This document shows positions 22,322 through 33,059 of a stretch of 55,605 bases of DNA, one piece after another. The first letter of the stretch is position 1, and every line of letters begins with the position of its first letter. The position numbers were made by a program, and so were the translations under genes. A model generated the notes under the pieces. It was not told the DNA's origin. It made no database searches and saw only the letters and a program-made list of their open reading frames with translations. The stretch is taken from assembly GCA_015680685.1 (NCBI GenBank), contig MNCI01024332.1, positions 9,743-65,347 of the forward strand, read 5' to 3'. The DNA is from Gnetum montanum (taxonomy: Eukaryota; Streptophyta; Gnetopsida; Gnetales; Gnetaceae).

Positions 22322-22331
22322 CATGGAGGTA
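22322..22331 (+). other. Polypurine tract, Athila-like element
   Basis: CATGGAGGTA abuts the TG of the 3' LTR. The sibling element has CATGGGGGTA (minus strand, 27739-27748). Confidence 0.7.
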
Positions 22332-23299
22332 TGATGAGACATGATATATTAGGAAAATTTGTTGATGCATCCCCTTAGATGCTTCAATGTATAGGTGTGG
22401 ATGGAAATGCGTTGATGCATTAATGGACAATGCATCTTAGATGCGTTGATGTAACTTTATTAACACATCCTCGTCAATGCCTCCCAGTTGATGTAGCTAA
22501 ATGCATTAACACATCCCCATTGATGAAAAGCTTGTATTTGCCTATAAATATATGAGTACCTATTGCGTATTAGGTATCATTTTGGTTAGTAGTGTAGCCA
22601 GACTCTTGCAGTTTTATTCTGTAATCCTAGAGAATAGTCAATGAGTGCCTGTACTGTGGATTTGAGTCACTTGTATGACATCTCATTCAAGTTGCATTGT
22701 ACTTGGACACATTCCATGAATAGGAATAAGATCAAGATTTATTTCTCTTTATTGCAATACTTTAACTTAGAATAGATTTACATTAAGTGCAATTTATTTT
22801 CTATGTACTTAGTTAACATTTACATTCGATGCAAGTTAATCAATCGGTGGAATGAGAGTGACCAATTTCGAGTGTAAACACGTATTTGCTTAGTAATCCC
22901 AAAAACATTATTTCTTGGTTCACCTAGTAGCATAACACTTAGAAATCCTAGCAGTGGATACGTGAGTTTAGGACGTATATGGCAAGATGGGAACAAACAT
23001 TCATTGTCATTAGGCTAGCCTAGAATTTATCTTCTTATTATTAAATAGATTAAATAATTAATTGTTATGTTATTATTAAGGTTAGTTTAAGGCCCCAAAA
23101 ACATCATAATGATATGCCTCGCTTTAGACTAAACCTTATGTCATAAAGTTATCACTAGTCTAAGTGAGAAGATAGCGACCTATGATCAATGCTTAACAAT
23201 CTAGATGCCACACTAGTTCCATCCACAAAATTCGATCGAATTGCATGTGAACACTTGTGATTCGTATGGTTAGGTATAGGGGGTATCCATTGCTCATCA
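22332..23299 (+). repeat. 3' LTR, Athila-like element
   Basis: 968 bp. It carries an expanded U3 array of GATGCATCCCC / AACACATCC / GTTGATG units (about 22350-22530), TATA box CCTATAAATA at 22541-22550, and ends GCTCATCA before the TSD CTTTG. Confidence 0.85.
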
Positions 23300-25139
23300 C
23301 TTTGTATAACCATTACTCTTAACCTTTATTATTACCAATTCCATTTTTCAACTTATTACTTATAACTTCTGATTATGTTACAAGCACTTATATTAAACAT
23401 ATTATTATAGTTTAATTCCTTGTGCTTCATTAAGTATTCTTTTATTTAACTTCATTCTTTCTATTGTACTTCATTAAGTCATTTCTAACTTAACTTCACA
23501 AACTTCTTTGTACTTCACTTAGCCACTACTATCTTTGTTTTATTTATTTATGAACTACTTCTTTGTAAGTATTATTTTTCTTATTTCATCATAACTTTTT
23601 GGATGACCTTCTCTTCTTCTTTGAGAAACTAGAGCAAGCTATGTATGGCACAACTTAAAGCTTTGGTTTTTCTTCAATAAATTAGCTCCTATGTTCTAGT
23701 AATTACACATCTTCTAAAGCACTTACTCATCAATTCTTTGGATAGAACTAATTACTTCTCTACCATCTCAGTATTCATAATTGATAAGATACTAAGAGAT
23801 ACATTGGTACAAATAACTTTACCAAATTTTTTGAGTAGTCTACTTATTATTTTGAGATTCCATTTCTTTCACATACTTATACTTTTCTTTGGTATTCTTC
23901 TTCTTCTTGTTTACACACTTTCTTATGGATCTTAGCTTGAACTTTATTTCCATAGTAAGTCATGATTATTCTCAAGATTCATAATATCTTTATGAAATAA
24001 TATTCTTACAAATTAATTAACTCATCTATCATTGCTTATGAAACTCATGATTGGACTTAAGTATTATTATAAGATCAACACTTCCCTTTAATCATTAGTT
24101 TAATTACTTTACTATGTTATTTTCTTATCAAAGTCAATGAATGGTTGTATAAGTTATGATTGTATGAAAACCTTATGGTGGCCAGTCACAAAGTTTCACA
24201 CAATTGTAGATTGTATAAGATTTCTCCCTTTCACTTAGGAGTTTGTAAGAAAATATTAAACCTTAGACAAAAGAGATGTAAAGAAAAGAACTTAACCTAG
24301 CTTCTTCATTATTTCATGAGATAAGTGATGGGGGAAATCACAGAGCCTTATCTAACTTTGTGACTAATGATCCTGACTTGGAACATATACATTTCCTTTA
24401 GGGAGAGTGGTCATATTCTTATTAGTATTAGTTTAAGCTAAAATGACATCAAGTGTAACAATAGGATTAATATATTTGATCATAGTTAGAACTCCTAAAG
24501 ATTCTATTTTAGGAAAAGCTTTTAATATGTTTACTTATAGCTTAAATTTTTCATTTTTAAATTTTAGCCGTATGACTTCAACGTATAGTGATATTATAGT
24601 TGTTTCTTTAATGTTAAGTTGCTTATAAGTTCATCTATGATACTTTTTGTAGCATGCATTCTATACTTAGCTTCTTCTAGGTTCATCTATAATGTCCTAA
24701 TATCATTAGAAAGAACTTCATTTATGGCACAAAGGTCCTTGTTATCTTGCTTAAGTATTGAATTATTAGGCTTAATCTCTTCAATTTGATATTGCATTTT
24801 ATCTTCCTCCATTTCCTTTATCTCTATTTTTTTTCTATAGTAGTAGTTATTGCTAGTGCTTGTGAACCCTTCTTAGATGATCAAGGTCTAGGTGTTTAGG
24901 CCTTATGTGTTTCATATAGTTAGCTAAATCTTTTGGGAACTTCCCATATGTGGATGTAAAGCTTTGATACTTTGCCATCTTCATCTCGTATTTATCACTT
25001 CATTTATTCTTTTTAGCTTCAAGTAGTAACAAGTCCTTGGTTGTTTATTTTTAATTATTCTTCATGGTTATCAACATGCTACTTGTCTTACTATATAATG
25101 TATCACTAGTTCTATGTAAATGTATACATCTACTTTAAA

Positions 25140-25700
25140 CATTTCATGGTTATTTAATGCATTTGACCTATGATTTACAAGCTAGTAGCAGACTTCTTGT
25201 TTAATAACAACATTTGGGTCTTTATCCTAGATCTTCAATGCATTCTTTAGAAATTCATGATTATTTAACCATTCATAAGTAGAGAGGATTTTGATAAAGG
25301 ACAAATAATTTTTTGCTCCCAATTTCTTAAGATCGTCTATAGCCAAAAGGTCTAGGTAAGCTCTTAAAGTGTGTGTATTCTTTGACATATGAAGAATATA
25401 GTAATTGTTCTTTAGGGCTTCATAAGCTGGAAATTCTATCCCTAAACTCTTCTTCATTAATCTTTAAATTATAATTGGATAAAGGAATAATAAATCCTTG
25501 CCTAATAATGAATTTCTTAAGACTATCACTATTTCCCTCTTCTTCATGCATATGCTCTTTCTCTTTGCCCTTATTTTTTTCTTGCATGCATTCTCAGCTT
25601 TTTTGTTATTGATTCCTTTTGCTTTATCATAGATGACCTCTTTCTTGTAACTTTTCTTCTAGAAGTCTAAGTTATTACAAGTGCTTATGATATGATGATT
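25140..25700 (-). pseudogene. Unrecognised coding remnant
   Basis: The best frame (25227-25457) reads as a well-composed protein: FPAYEALKNNYYILHMSKN, then AYLDLLAIDDLKKLGAKNYL and STYEWLNNHEFLKNALKI, then after a stop DKDPNVVIKQEVCY. Upstream in another frame is a charged stretch (HEEEGNSDSLKKFIIRQGF). The amino-acid make-up is coding-like (mixed hydrophobic and charged helices) rather than random AT-rich translation. I do not recognise the family. It could be a transposon accessory protein or a host pseudogene. Stops and a frameshift show it is broken. Confidence 0.35.
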
Positions 25701-26502
25701 AAAAAATTACATTTTAATAGAATTTTCTTTGTTATTAGATTTGTGAGTCTTATTTCTCCAAGAAAAATTAAAATTTCCATGCATGTTGGAGAATTAAAGC
25801 AATTTTTGGAGTTGAAATTTTTTAGAAAATAATCATTATAAAAGTTTCAACATTAAAATGGCTAATAATTTCATTGTGAAACTTGAAGATAACTTGATGA
25901 AAATTATCAACAGCAAAACAAGCCGAATTGACTTTTATCCTCAAAGTGGTAATATAATGCAAGGCTTTTAGAATGCTCCATTGGATTGTTGTATAATTGT
26001 CTACAAAATCAATAGATGCATTATAATTTCTAAAATATTATGAATAGGATCATCATGTTAATCAAGGTTAATTCATGGATTTGTTCTCCTATATCAAAAT
26101 CTTGTTGGAATAGGAAGGAGAAAAGAAAAGAGTTTTTGTCAATGGAGTGGATGTTTATAAATGAAATGTAGACATTCCTATCATTCATTATCCTATGAAT
26201 AAGCTCTTTAGTGATATGGATGCAAATAGAATGGCCAGTATAGAAAATCTCCATCACATCATTGTTGTAAGTTTGCAAACTCTTTAGTGTTTTTGCATTC
26301 ATCATCAGCTAGCTTGTTGTCAACTTGATAGCATAGCTTAACAACTTGATAGGTTTTAGAACTTCCTGGATATCTAGGTCAATCATAGTGGAGAAATAGT
26401 TAGAATTAAAGATAGTGGATCTCTTCAATTCCAAATTATCTTAGACTAAATTGATGAACGGCATCACAAAGATCTGGTCTTCTTTCAAAATTATATCAAA
26501 AT

Positions 26503-26651
26503 CGATCATCTTCTTGGTATTTATTTTTAAAATGATCTCTTATTACAAATTATTCTCAAGGTCATTGAGCACTCAANCGATCATCTTCTTGGTATTTATT
26601 TTTACAATGATCTCTTATTACAAATTATTCTCAAGGTCATTGAGCACTCAA
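26503..26651. repeat. 74-bp tandem duplication joined by a single N
   Basis: 26503-26576 and 26578-26651 are identical except for one base (AAAATG versus ACAATG). They are separated only by the N at 26577. This is what two overlapping contig ends look like when they are abutted without merging, so it is probably an assembly artefact. Confidence 0.8.
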
Positions 26652-26918
26652 GAATGATTCTCAAAATCACATTTGTAGCATGACCTAATTTTCTCAATAT
26701 TATGAAAACCCCATGCTCAATTTTTCCTAAATCACTGTGTGTCCTTTACAATGGATTGTGACTAATTAAATAATCAAAATTTTAATAAACTATGATAACG
26801 CATTAATTATTGGCATAAGTTTATGGTCATTTTAAGCATTAATGACTTGAGGTGGAAATGGTCATGAATTAAATTTTATTATTTTCCTTTTTCAAATACA
26901 AGTGTATTATTTGTTAGT

Positions 26919-27738
26919 TGATGAGTGGTGAGGTACCCCTACACTCAACCATACAAATACAAGCATTTCATGCACGATCCGGTCGAATTCCAAGGACTAA
27001 GTGCCTATGAACCTTTGTGGAATAATAATGGATTGATTAATTGTTCTCTTCCCAAACTTACTTATATGTCACAGTTGTATGCTTAAGTAAGCTTGAGGCA
27101 TATGATTTTTATGGCTTTTACATGTTTTATATTCTACGCTAATAAGGAGGGAGGAGAGAAATAACTAATTAAATAATCTAATGTAACTATTTATTAACTA
27201 AGTTCTAAGTACTCCTCACACCAGTATCCATTCCCACTTGTTGTACACATCCTGAACCAGTGCAATGATACTAGGATTACCAAACGCTAATTGTTACTGG
27301 GTTACCAAGCGGTATACGCATGGTCGAAGCAGTCGTACCAAGTGTATTTAACCAAGAGAGTTGTAGGGAGAGAGAAATCATTAATTAACTATGAAAGTAT
27401 TAAATAATAATTAACACTAATTCATCTATTCTATATGCTGCAAGGTTTATCATAAAGTTCGTCTTTATTGCCATACAAACAGTGTGCTCAGATACACAAT
27501 GCTCAAATAAATATCCGTTCACTCTATGACTCTTACTGTGGGCACACAAAAATAATTCTAGCTCTAGGGGGAGAAATTGGCAAGAGTTTGGCTAAGGGAT
27601 TAACTTCTAATGTGGAAAAAAGAGCACTGCCTCTTATTTATAAGCAAGAAGGTAGGCCACGATATCAGTTATTCAATATTGCATGGTCGATCCAATATCG
27701 CGGATGCGATATCACATACGCTATATCACAGTTCATCA
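26919..27738 (-). repeat. 3' LTR of the large Athila-like element
   Basis: 820 bp with perfect inverted ends TGATGA...TCATCA. 26919-27455 matches 55071-55605 closely. Towards the right end it has a TATA region (TTATTTATAAGC near 27635-27645) and an array of GATATC/GCGATATC units (27660-27735). The next bases (TACCCCCATG) form the minus-strand PPT. Confidence 0.85.
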
Positions 27739-28960
27739 TACCCCCATGACTGAATGAAAACTCATCCTTGAGTTCCTTACAAAATATTTGGAAGGTATGG
27801 GATTATCGACTGAATGGCCATTGATGGTGGAATGGCGTGACTGATTCAATGTGTCTAGTGAACAGATTAACAATACAATACATGACAACATTAGTGTTCA
27901 TAACCACAAAAGTGAGCACTATACATAAATGACATCTAGCCTTATTTGGAAGTTGGAAGAGAAGAAGGAGAGAGAGAGAGAGAGAGAGAGAGAGANAAGT
28001 GCATTGGTTGAGTTGTGGTTATGACAAATACCGATTTTGGAGTTTTAACACTGGGGGCTACCTAAGGTGTAGGGGTTAGGGAAAATTGAAAACTTTTTGT
28101 GCTTAGGTCCCCATGACTAAGAGAAAACCTTTAGTAGTGGTAGGATGGAAAAAGATAAGGAATAAGAAAGATGGAGAAAAAGTAACAATGACAACGCCAA
28201 TAAAATGAATGTCATGGATGGGGATGAAACAAAAATTGTTGATTGCAGGAAATGTTTAAGGGAAAGAAGTTAACAAGTGTACCAAAAAGGAATGCCAGTG
28301 GGTCCTCCCCAAAGCAGGCTCATGCCCTTGATGCCCTGACAGACCCAAAAACCAAAGAGTCTGTTAGCTCTAGGAATGTCATTGGGAAGCAAGAGTTAAA
28401 AACTTACCCACAAGAAATTACTAAGGAAGAACAATGCATCAACCAAGATATAGACTAATGATAAAACTGGCAATGAGGTGAGAAATGGTAAAGAAATGTG
28501 GAGAGGAGAGAATGGAATGAAAACCCAAGAACAAGGTTGTGTAATGTCCCTTATGTGTTTCATGGTTAATTTGATCGAGTAGAACTCATTCCAAATCTAG
28601 GCTCAAAAAATGATATTCAGTGACCTTGCATCAACACATGTGACCAACCCATCCTCTTGAAGCAACAAGAATGCATTTACAAAAAGTCACCACCATTCCA
28701 AGGAGAGTGAGATGGAGAACTAGAAAGCGAGAAGGGGCCTTAGTTAGAGGAAACCTTCAGGCATGGGTAACATGCCTTTCTAGTGCCATAACCAGTGTGT
28801 GTAGCCCAAGTTCATTATTGTGTCTAAGGGGTGTGCTTTGAATTCTCACTATTTCTTTTTGCATGAGAACCACACCATGCAAAGACTTATTTTTATGTAC
28901 TCAGCTTTTGGTAATTTGATGAATGATTAGAATGGTAGAAAACTTAAAGAAAAAGCATCC
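27739..28960. other. 3' internal region of the large Athila-like element with an AG microsatellite
   Basis: 27739-27775 is the conserved PPT-proximal segment. A pure (AG)n run occupies about 27968-27995 and ends at a single N (27996). 28150-28458 holds a plus-strand Lys/Ser-rich frame (MFKGKKLTSVPKRNASGSSP...), perhaps a remnant of a LINE ORF1-type or other basic protein. The identity is not established. The rest is unassigned. Confidence 0.4.
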
Positions 28961-29043
28961 AAGCACTCAAGAGAATAGCTAGTACAAATGTATAGAATCC
29001 CCTTGAAGTCACACCCTTTTCATCCTTTGAGTCTTTCCTTAGT

Positions 29044-29561
29044 NNNNNNNNNNNNNNNNNNNNNNNNNNNNNNNNNNNNNNNNNNNNNNNNNNNNNNNNN
29101 NNNNNNNNNNNNNNNNNNNNNNNNNNNNNNNNNNNNNNNNNNNNNNNNNNNNNNNNNNNNNNNNNNNNNNNNNNNNNNNNNNNNNNNNNNNNNNNNNNNN
29201 NNNNNNNNNNNNNNNNNNNNNNNNNNNNNNNNNNNNNNNNNNNNNNNNNNNNNNNNNNNNNNNNNNNNNNNNNNNNNNNNNNNNNNNNNNNNNNNNNNNN
29301 NNNNNNNNNNNNNNNNNNNNNNNNNNNNNNNNNNNNNNNNNNNNNNNNNNNNNNNNNNNNNNNNNNNNNNNNNNNNNNNNNNNNNNNNNNNNNNNNNNNN
29401 NNNNNNNNNNNNNNNNNNNNNNNNNNNNNNNNNNNNNNNNNNNNNNNNNNNNNNNNNNNNNNNNNNNNNNNNNNNNNNNNNNNNNNNNNNNNNNNNNNNN
29501 NNNNNNNNNNNNNNNNNNNNNNNNNNNNNNNNNNNNNNNNNNNNNNNNNNNNNNNNNNNNN
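29044..29561. other. Assembly gap (518 Ns)
   Basis: Unbroken run of N. Reading frames that cross it have no meaning. Confidence 0.99.
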
Positions 29562-30400
29562 GGTGGTAGACATAGAACATATAGGGCCTGGTCACATAAA
29601 TATATCAAGCATGAAATGATGTTGGTCCTGCTTTTACAAAAGCCAAGAACAGGGAAAATGGATTCTGTGTTAAGAAGAAATAGTTACTGAATACTTGCAG
29701 AAACAGGGTTAAACACAAAAAAGAAAAACGCAGTATCAATGGCAACAAAAACGCAGTGATGCATGCTGCTAAAATTTCCTAAGAAAATGCTAGAAATCAC
29801 TCCATATTCTATTTGGAATTTTTCCAAACACTTGCCACGGAGGGTTTCTTTGTTCTGTTTCCACAGTAAGCTTAATTTCCTGGCCAAAGACTACAGAAAA
29901 TGAATGAAGCAGGGTCAGAACGTAGCCGGTTGCTATGCCTACACCTTTGCCTGCAACTTCGGACAGTTCCGAGCAAAAACTGCAAAACAAAAATACGAAT
30001 GCGTCGGACTTGGACACTGTCCACGAATAGGGGCAAGACACCATTGCTGAGGGTTCACAAATTCAAGTCATTTTACTGTTAATATAACTGATACCAAGCT
30101 CTGCGAAAAAGCTGTTCCAACTGCAATCGTGTTTGTGGAGAGTTCAATAGATGACACATAGCCATGGTGGACATGGAAGACATGGAGATGGCGGCAGCAA
30201 AGCAGCTGCAGGGTTTCGGCGACATCAGCAACAAACCAACGGCAGCAATCGCGACCTTTGGGCCAATCCGATGTAGAGCGGTGGCAGAGAAATAACGGAC
30301 TGAGCAGTTCGGTGGAGAAGCAACACAAATCATGGGAGGGAGCTACGCACAGAAGGAGCATCAAGCAACGTGGTTAACTGCGTTAGAAAACCTTACATTT
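29562..30400. other. Unassigned GC-richer segment, possible captured gene piece
   Basis: Between the N gap and AT-rich DNA lies a segment with clearly higher GC than its surroundings, especially 29900-30370. Minus-strand frames of 84-98 codons occur (30068-30364 and 29790-30044), including FCSFCSELSEVAGKGVGIATGYVL preceded by a T-rich TTTTGCAG that could be a splice acceptor. The plus strand also has a short frame (MVDMEDMEMAAAKQLQGFGD, from about 30162). I do not recognise either. It may be a piece of a host gene trapped in the element. Confidence 0.3.
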
Positions 30401-30576
30401 GAAATATATTTATCCTCCCATAAAGCTAACGTATTTGCTGTCCTGTGAAGTGTTTAAAAAAAAATGAAATGATGATGAATGAAACGTAGCCTCAAGGATA
30501 ATGATTGAATATAAATGTTGATATTTACCTACATATTTAAATTATATTAAAAAAAAAACCAAAATCTTGAGGATAT

Positions 30577-31690
30577 GTATGATGTAAACACTTATCAGTT
30601 GTAGATTTTAATTGTTGTAACTTTCTCCTAACTTGTTGAGAAAGCAATCTTCTAATTGGTTAGTCAGGTTACTTGAGAGAAAATTTAGGGGAGATATTTT
30701 TGGAGATACTTTTGAATATTTGGAAATTGCAACTTCCCTATATATCATTTAGAAGACTTAATATCTCATTTGGAAGAAGCAAAATCAAAGGGATAAATAT
30801 GTATGGAGTACTATAGCTTGTATTCATATATATATTTTTTGAGATTGCCAAGGCCACTTGTCAACTACCTTATCTCTTTTGTGGTGGCAACCACCCAAGA
30901 TATTTTGTAACTTACCTAAATTGTTGAGCAAGTAACCTCCTAACTTGTTGGGCAAGTAACCTCCTAATTGGTTGGTCAAGTTACTTGGGAGAGAAGTTAG
31001 GTAAGATATTTTTAAATTTGTAACTTCCCTACCTACCTTGGAATCCTATAAAAAGGCTTCAAGAGGGAAGGAAGGGATCAATTGGAATGACTTCTCACAT
31101 CACATTTGGGGTCTCATACATCACATTTTGAAGGCTACTAGTTAGCACTTGGGCTCTTGGAGACACTTTGTGTCTTGGGAGAAGAGCATTTGTAAAGAAG
31201 AAAGCATGAACGATTTCTTGGAAGATGGCTTGCTAGAATAAAGATTTCAGCCTCTTTGTCATGGTCCTGTGAGTTATGCATTTCATTTTTTGTTTTGTTT
31301 AAATTGTTTAGCTAGTGGTTTAGATAGTATCATCCTTGGCAAGTAATTTTGGGATTTTTAGATTGCTCTTATTGTTCTTGTTGCCCGATAGAAATTTCTA
31401 TTAAAATTTTGCCATAGAAGCGCTTGTGTTTAAAAGCCTTAAGAGCATTTTAGTAGTAAATTTCATTATTGTGCAACGTGTGGGAACTGCTATTGGGATT
31501 GTTGTAAGAGAGCCTCTGTTTGTAGTCACGCCGTTGAACAATTCAGTAGTCGAGAGGGTTCAGAGAATCTTTGGTATTTTGATGGGACCAGAATAGCTTC
31601 TTTTTATCTTTAAAGTGAATTCTCGTGGTATTTCAATCAGAAATTGTCAAGTCTTTTAAAGGTTCTATTTGAATGCAATCGTTGACATCT
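30577..31690 (+). repeat. LTR-like AT-rich segment with internal duplication
   Basis: A segment after the integrase end of the large element with promoter-like features on the plus strand: CCTATAAAAAGGC near 31047 followed by a pyrimidine/purine-mixed leader. A block of about 110 bp (30624-30746) is repeated at 30938-31042 (shared CCTAACTTGTTG, CTAATTGGTT, GTTACTTG, GATATTTTT, AACTTCCCTA). A 25-27-bp unit TTGTTGRGCAAGTAACCTCCTAA occurs twice in tandem inside it (about 30921-30968). Ends TGTAAACAC and GTTGACA would suit an LTR, but no TSD is visible. Confidence 0.35.
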
Positions 31691-33030
31691 ATTATCTAGT
31701 CAAAATGGAGTCTCGTACGTGGTAGTTTACGCAGCAATTTTTGGTAGCATAATAGGATTGTCTTGAAGATATTGCTTGTTTGAGCCTTGGAAGTTTGAAC
31801 AATTCGTAGATATTGAATTTGGGATAGCTTTATTGCAAATTCATGGAAAGGATTTGTTTGTTGCACGTTGACTAACAGTATTTTATTTGGGATCTTAGGT
31901 TTATATATGGTCATGGCTCCTGAAGGAAAAGTTACATAAATGATGTAAGGTCCTTCCCATAGTGCTTGAAATTTGATGTGTTGTGACACATGTGTGGGGT
32001 TCCAGTAGAGAACCTTATCTCCTAGTTGATACTTCACTTTCCTAATTTTCAGGTCATGACATTACTTATTAAATGCCTTGTGCAGCTCATTAGATGACAG
32101 GGCAGCTAGTCGATTCTCTTCTAGCAAGTTAACAGTCATCAACCTTTGTTTTTGTGCTAGATCAAGGTTAAGGTTGATGTCACATGTCGTGGCTAGTGTA
32201 CAGATTTTAGTTTGGATAGGGAGCATTGGCAATTTTCCATACACTAACTTGTAGGGAGAGTAGCCTATAGGGAGTTTCCACATCGAGCAGTATGCCCAAA
32301 GAGCATCATTCAATTTAGTGCTCCAATCTTGCCTATATTTGCTAATGGGTTTTGTCAGTATCTTGGTAATCTCCCTTTTGGTGACCTCGACTTGACCATT
32401 TGCTTGGGGTGGTATGGTGTAATAAATTTGTGCTTAACCCCTAAGTGTTGCATTAACTTCTGAAAAGTTGCGCCTGTGAAATGTGTACCATTGTCTGAGA
32501 TTAGTGCATGTAGCACACCAAACCTATTGATGACTTATTGTTGAACAAATCGTGTAGCTGTAGATGATGTACAATCTTTAATGGTAGCTGCTTCAGCCCA
32601 TTTTGTTAAGTATTCTATGACAACTATGATGTGTGCTTTTCCATTGGACATTGGTTTAATGGGACCCATGAAGTAAATTCCCCAAATGTCGAAGGGTTCT
32701 AATGGTTGAATCCACTGTTGCGGACCCTCCATTCTAGCAATCATTCCCTCATCACATTGACAATGTTTACAAGATTGGACAAAGTGATGGGTGTCCTAGA
32801 ACAAGGTAGGCCAATAATACCCTACAAGAAGGATCTTAATAGCCGTTTGTCTCCTAGCATAGTGACCCCTAGAAAGGCCCTCATGAGCATCTTGAAGAAC
32901 TCTCAGTTGATCTCTATCAAGAACACACCATCGAACCAAGCCATCGGGACATACTTTATAAAGTTGTTCATTGATCTCCATAAAGTACTTGGCTCTGTGA
33001 AGAAACTATTTTTTCTTCTTAAGGTCTAAC
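31690..33030 (-). pseudogene. Integrase of the large Athila-like element
   Basis: Minus-strand pieces in order: LYKVCPDGLVRWCVLDRDQ and LQDAHEGLSRGHYARRQTA...GYYWPTLF (32981-32796), the HHCC zinc-binding N-terminus; PFDIWGIYFMGPIKPMSNGK and IIVVIEYLTKWAEA (32744-32535), the catalytic core with its first Asp; LWAYCSMWKLPIGYSPYKLVYG (32313-32062); and YQLGDKVLYWNP...FQALWEGPYIIYVTFPSGAMTIY (32037-31900), the C-terminal GPF barrel. Integrase inserts the cDNA into the genome. Frameshifts and stops separate the pieces, so it is inactive. No chromodomain follows, in keeping with a non-chromovirus. Confidence 0.85.
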
Positions 33031-33059
33031 TCTTATGGTGTTTGTTGGGTAAGGAGATA

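Larger units (their letters stand above)
15780..23299 (+). mobile_element. Athila-like Ty3/gypsy element, pol-deleted, complete ends
   Basis: LTRs at 15780-16636 and 22332-23299 both start TGATGAGA. One ends CTCATCA and the other CTCATTA. A perfect 5-bp TSD CTTTG lies at 15775-15779 and 23300-23304. The PBS region follows the 5' LTR and a PPT (CATGGAGGTA) precedes the 3' LTR. The interior holds gag (17790-18930), a protease-end remnant (19356-19640) and about 2.7 kb without RT, RNase H or integrase. A diverged Tat-like LTR piece sits in the leader. It belongs to the same family as the large element at 26919-55605, judged by LTR ends, PBS and gag similarity, and is a deletion derivative that would need helper proteins. 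Confidence 0.85.
23305..26918. other. Unassigned AT-rich region
   Basis: About 3.6 kb, very AT-rich. 23400-23540 holds loosely repeated CTTCATTAAGT/AACTTCA units. Weak minus-strand coding signals lie at 25140-25700 and 26030-26305. No retroelement hallmark is recognised, and no LTR pair ends are found here apart from the element borders on either side. The 74-bp duplication at 26503-26651 is treated separately. Confidence 0.5.

Noticed and set aside
28944-29608. Long open frames of 189-209 codons across the N run
   Set aside because: They consist almost wholly of undetermined bases; there is no coding evidence.
31690-32040. Chromodomain after the integrase of the large gypsy element
   Set aside because: Only the GPF barrel and unrelated residues follow; no chromodomain aromatic cage pattern was seen.
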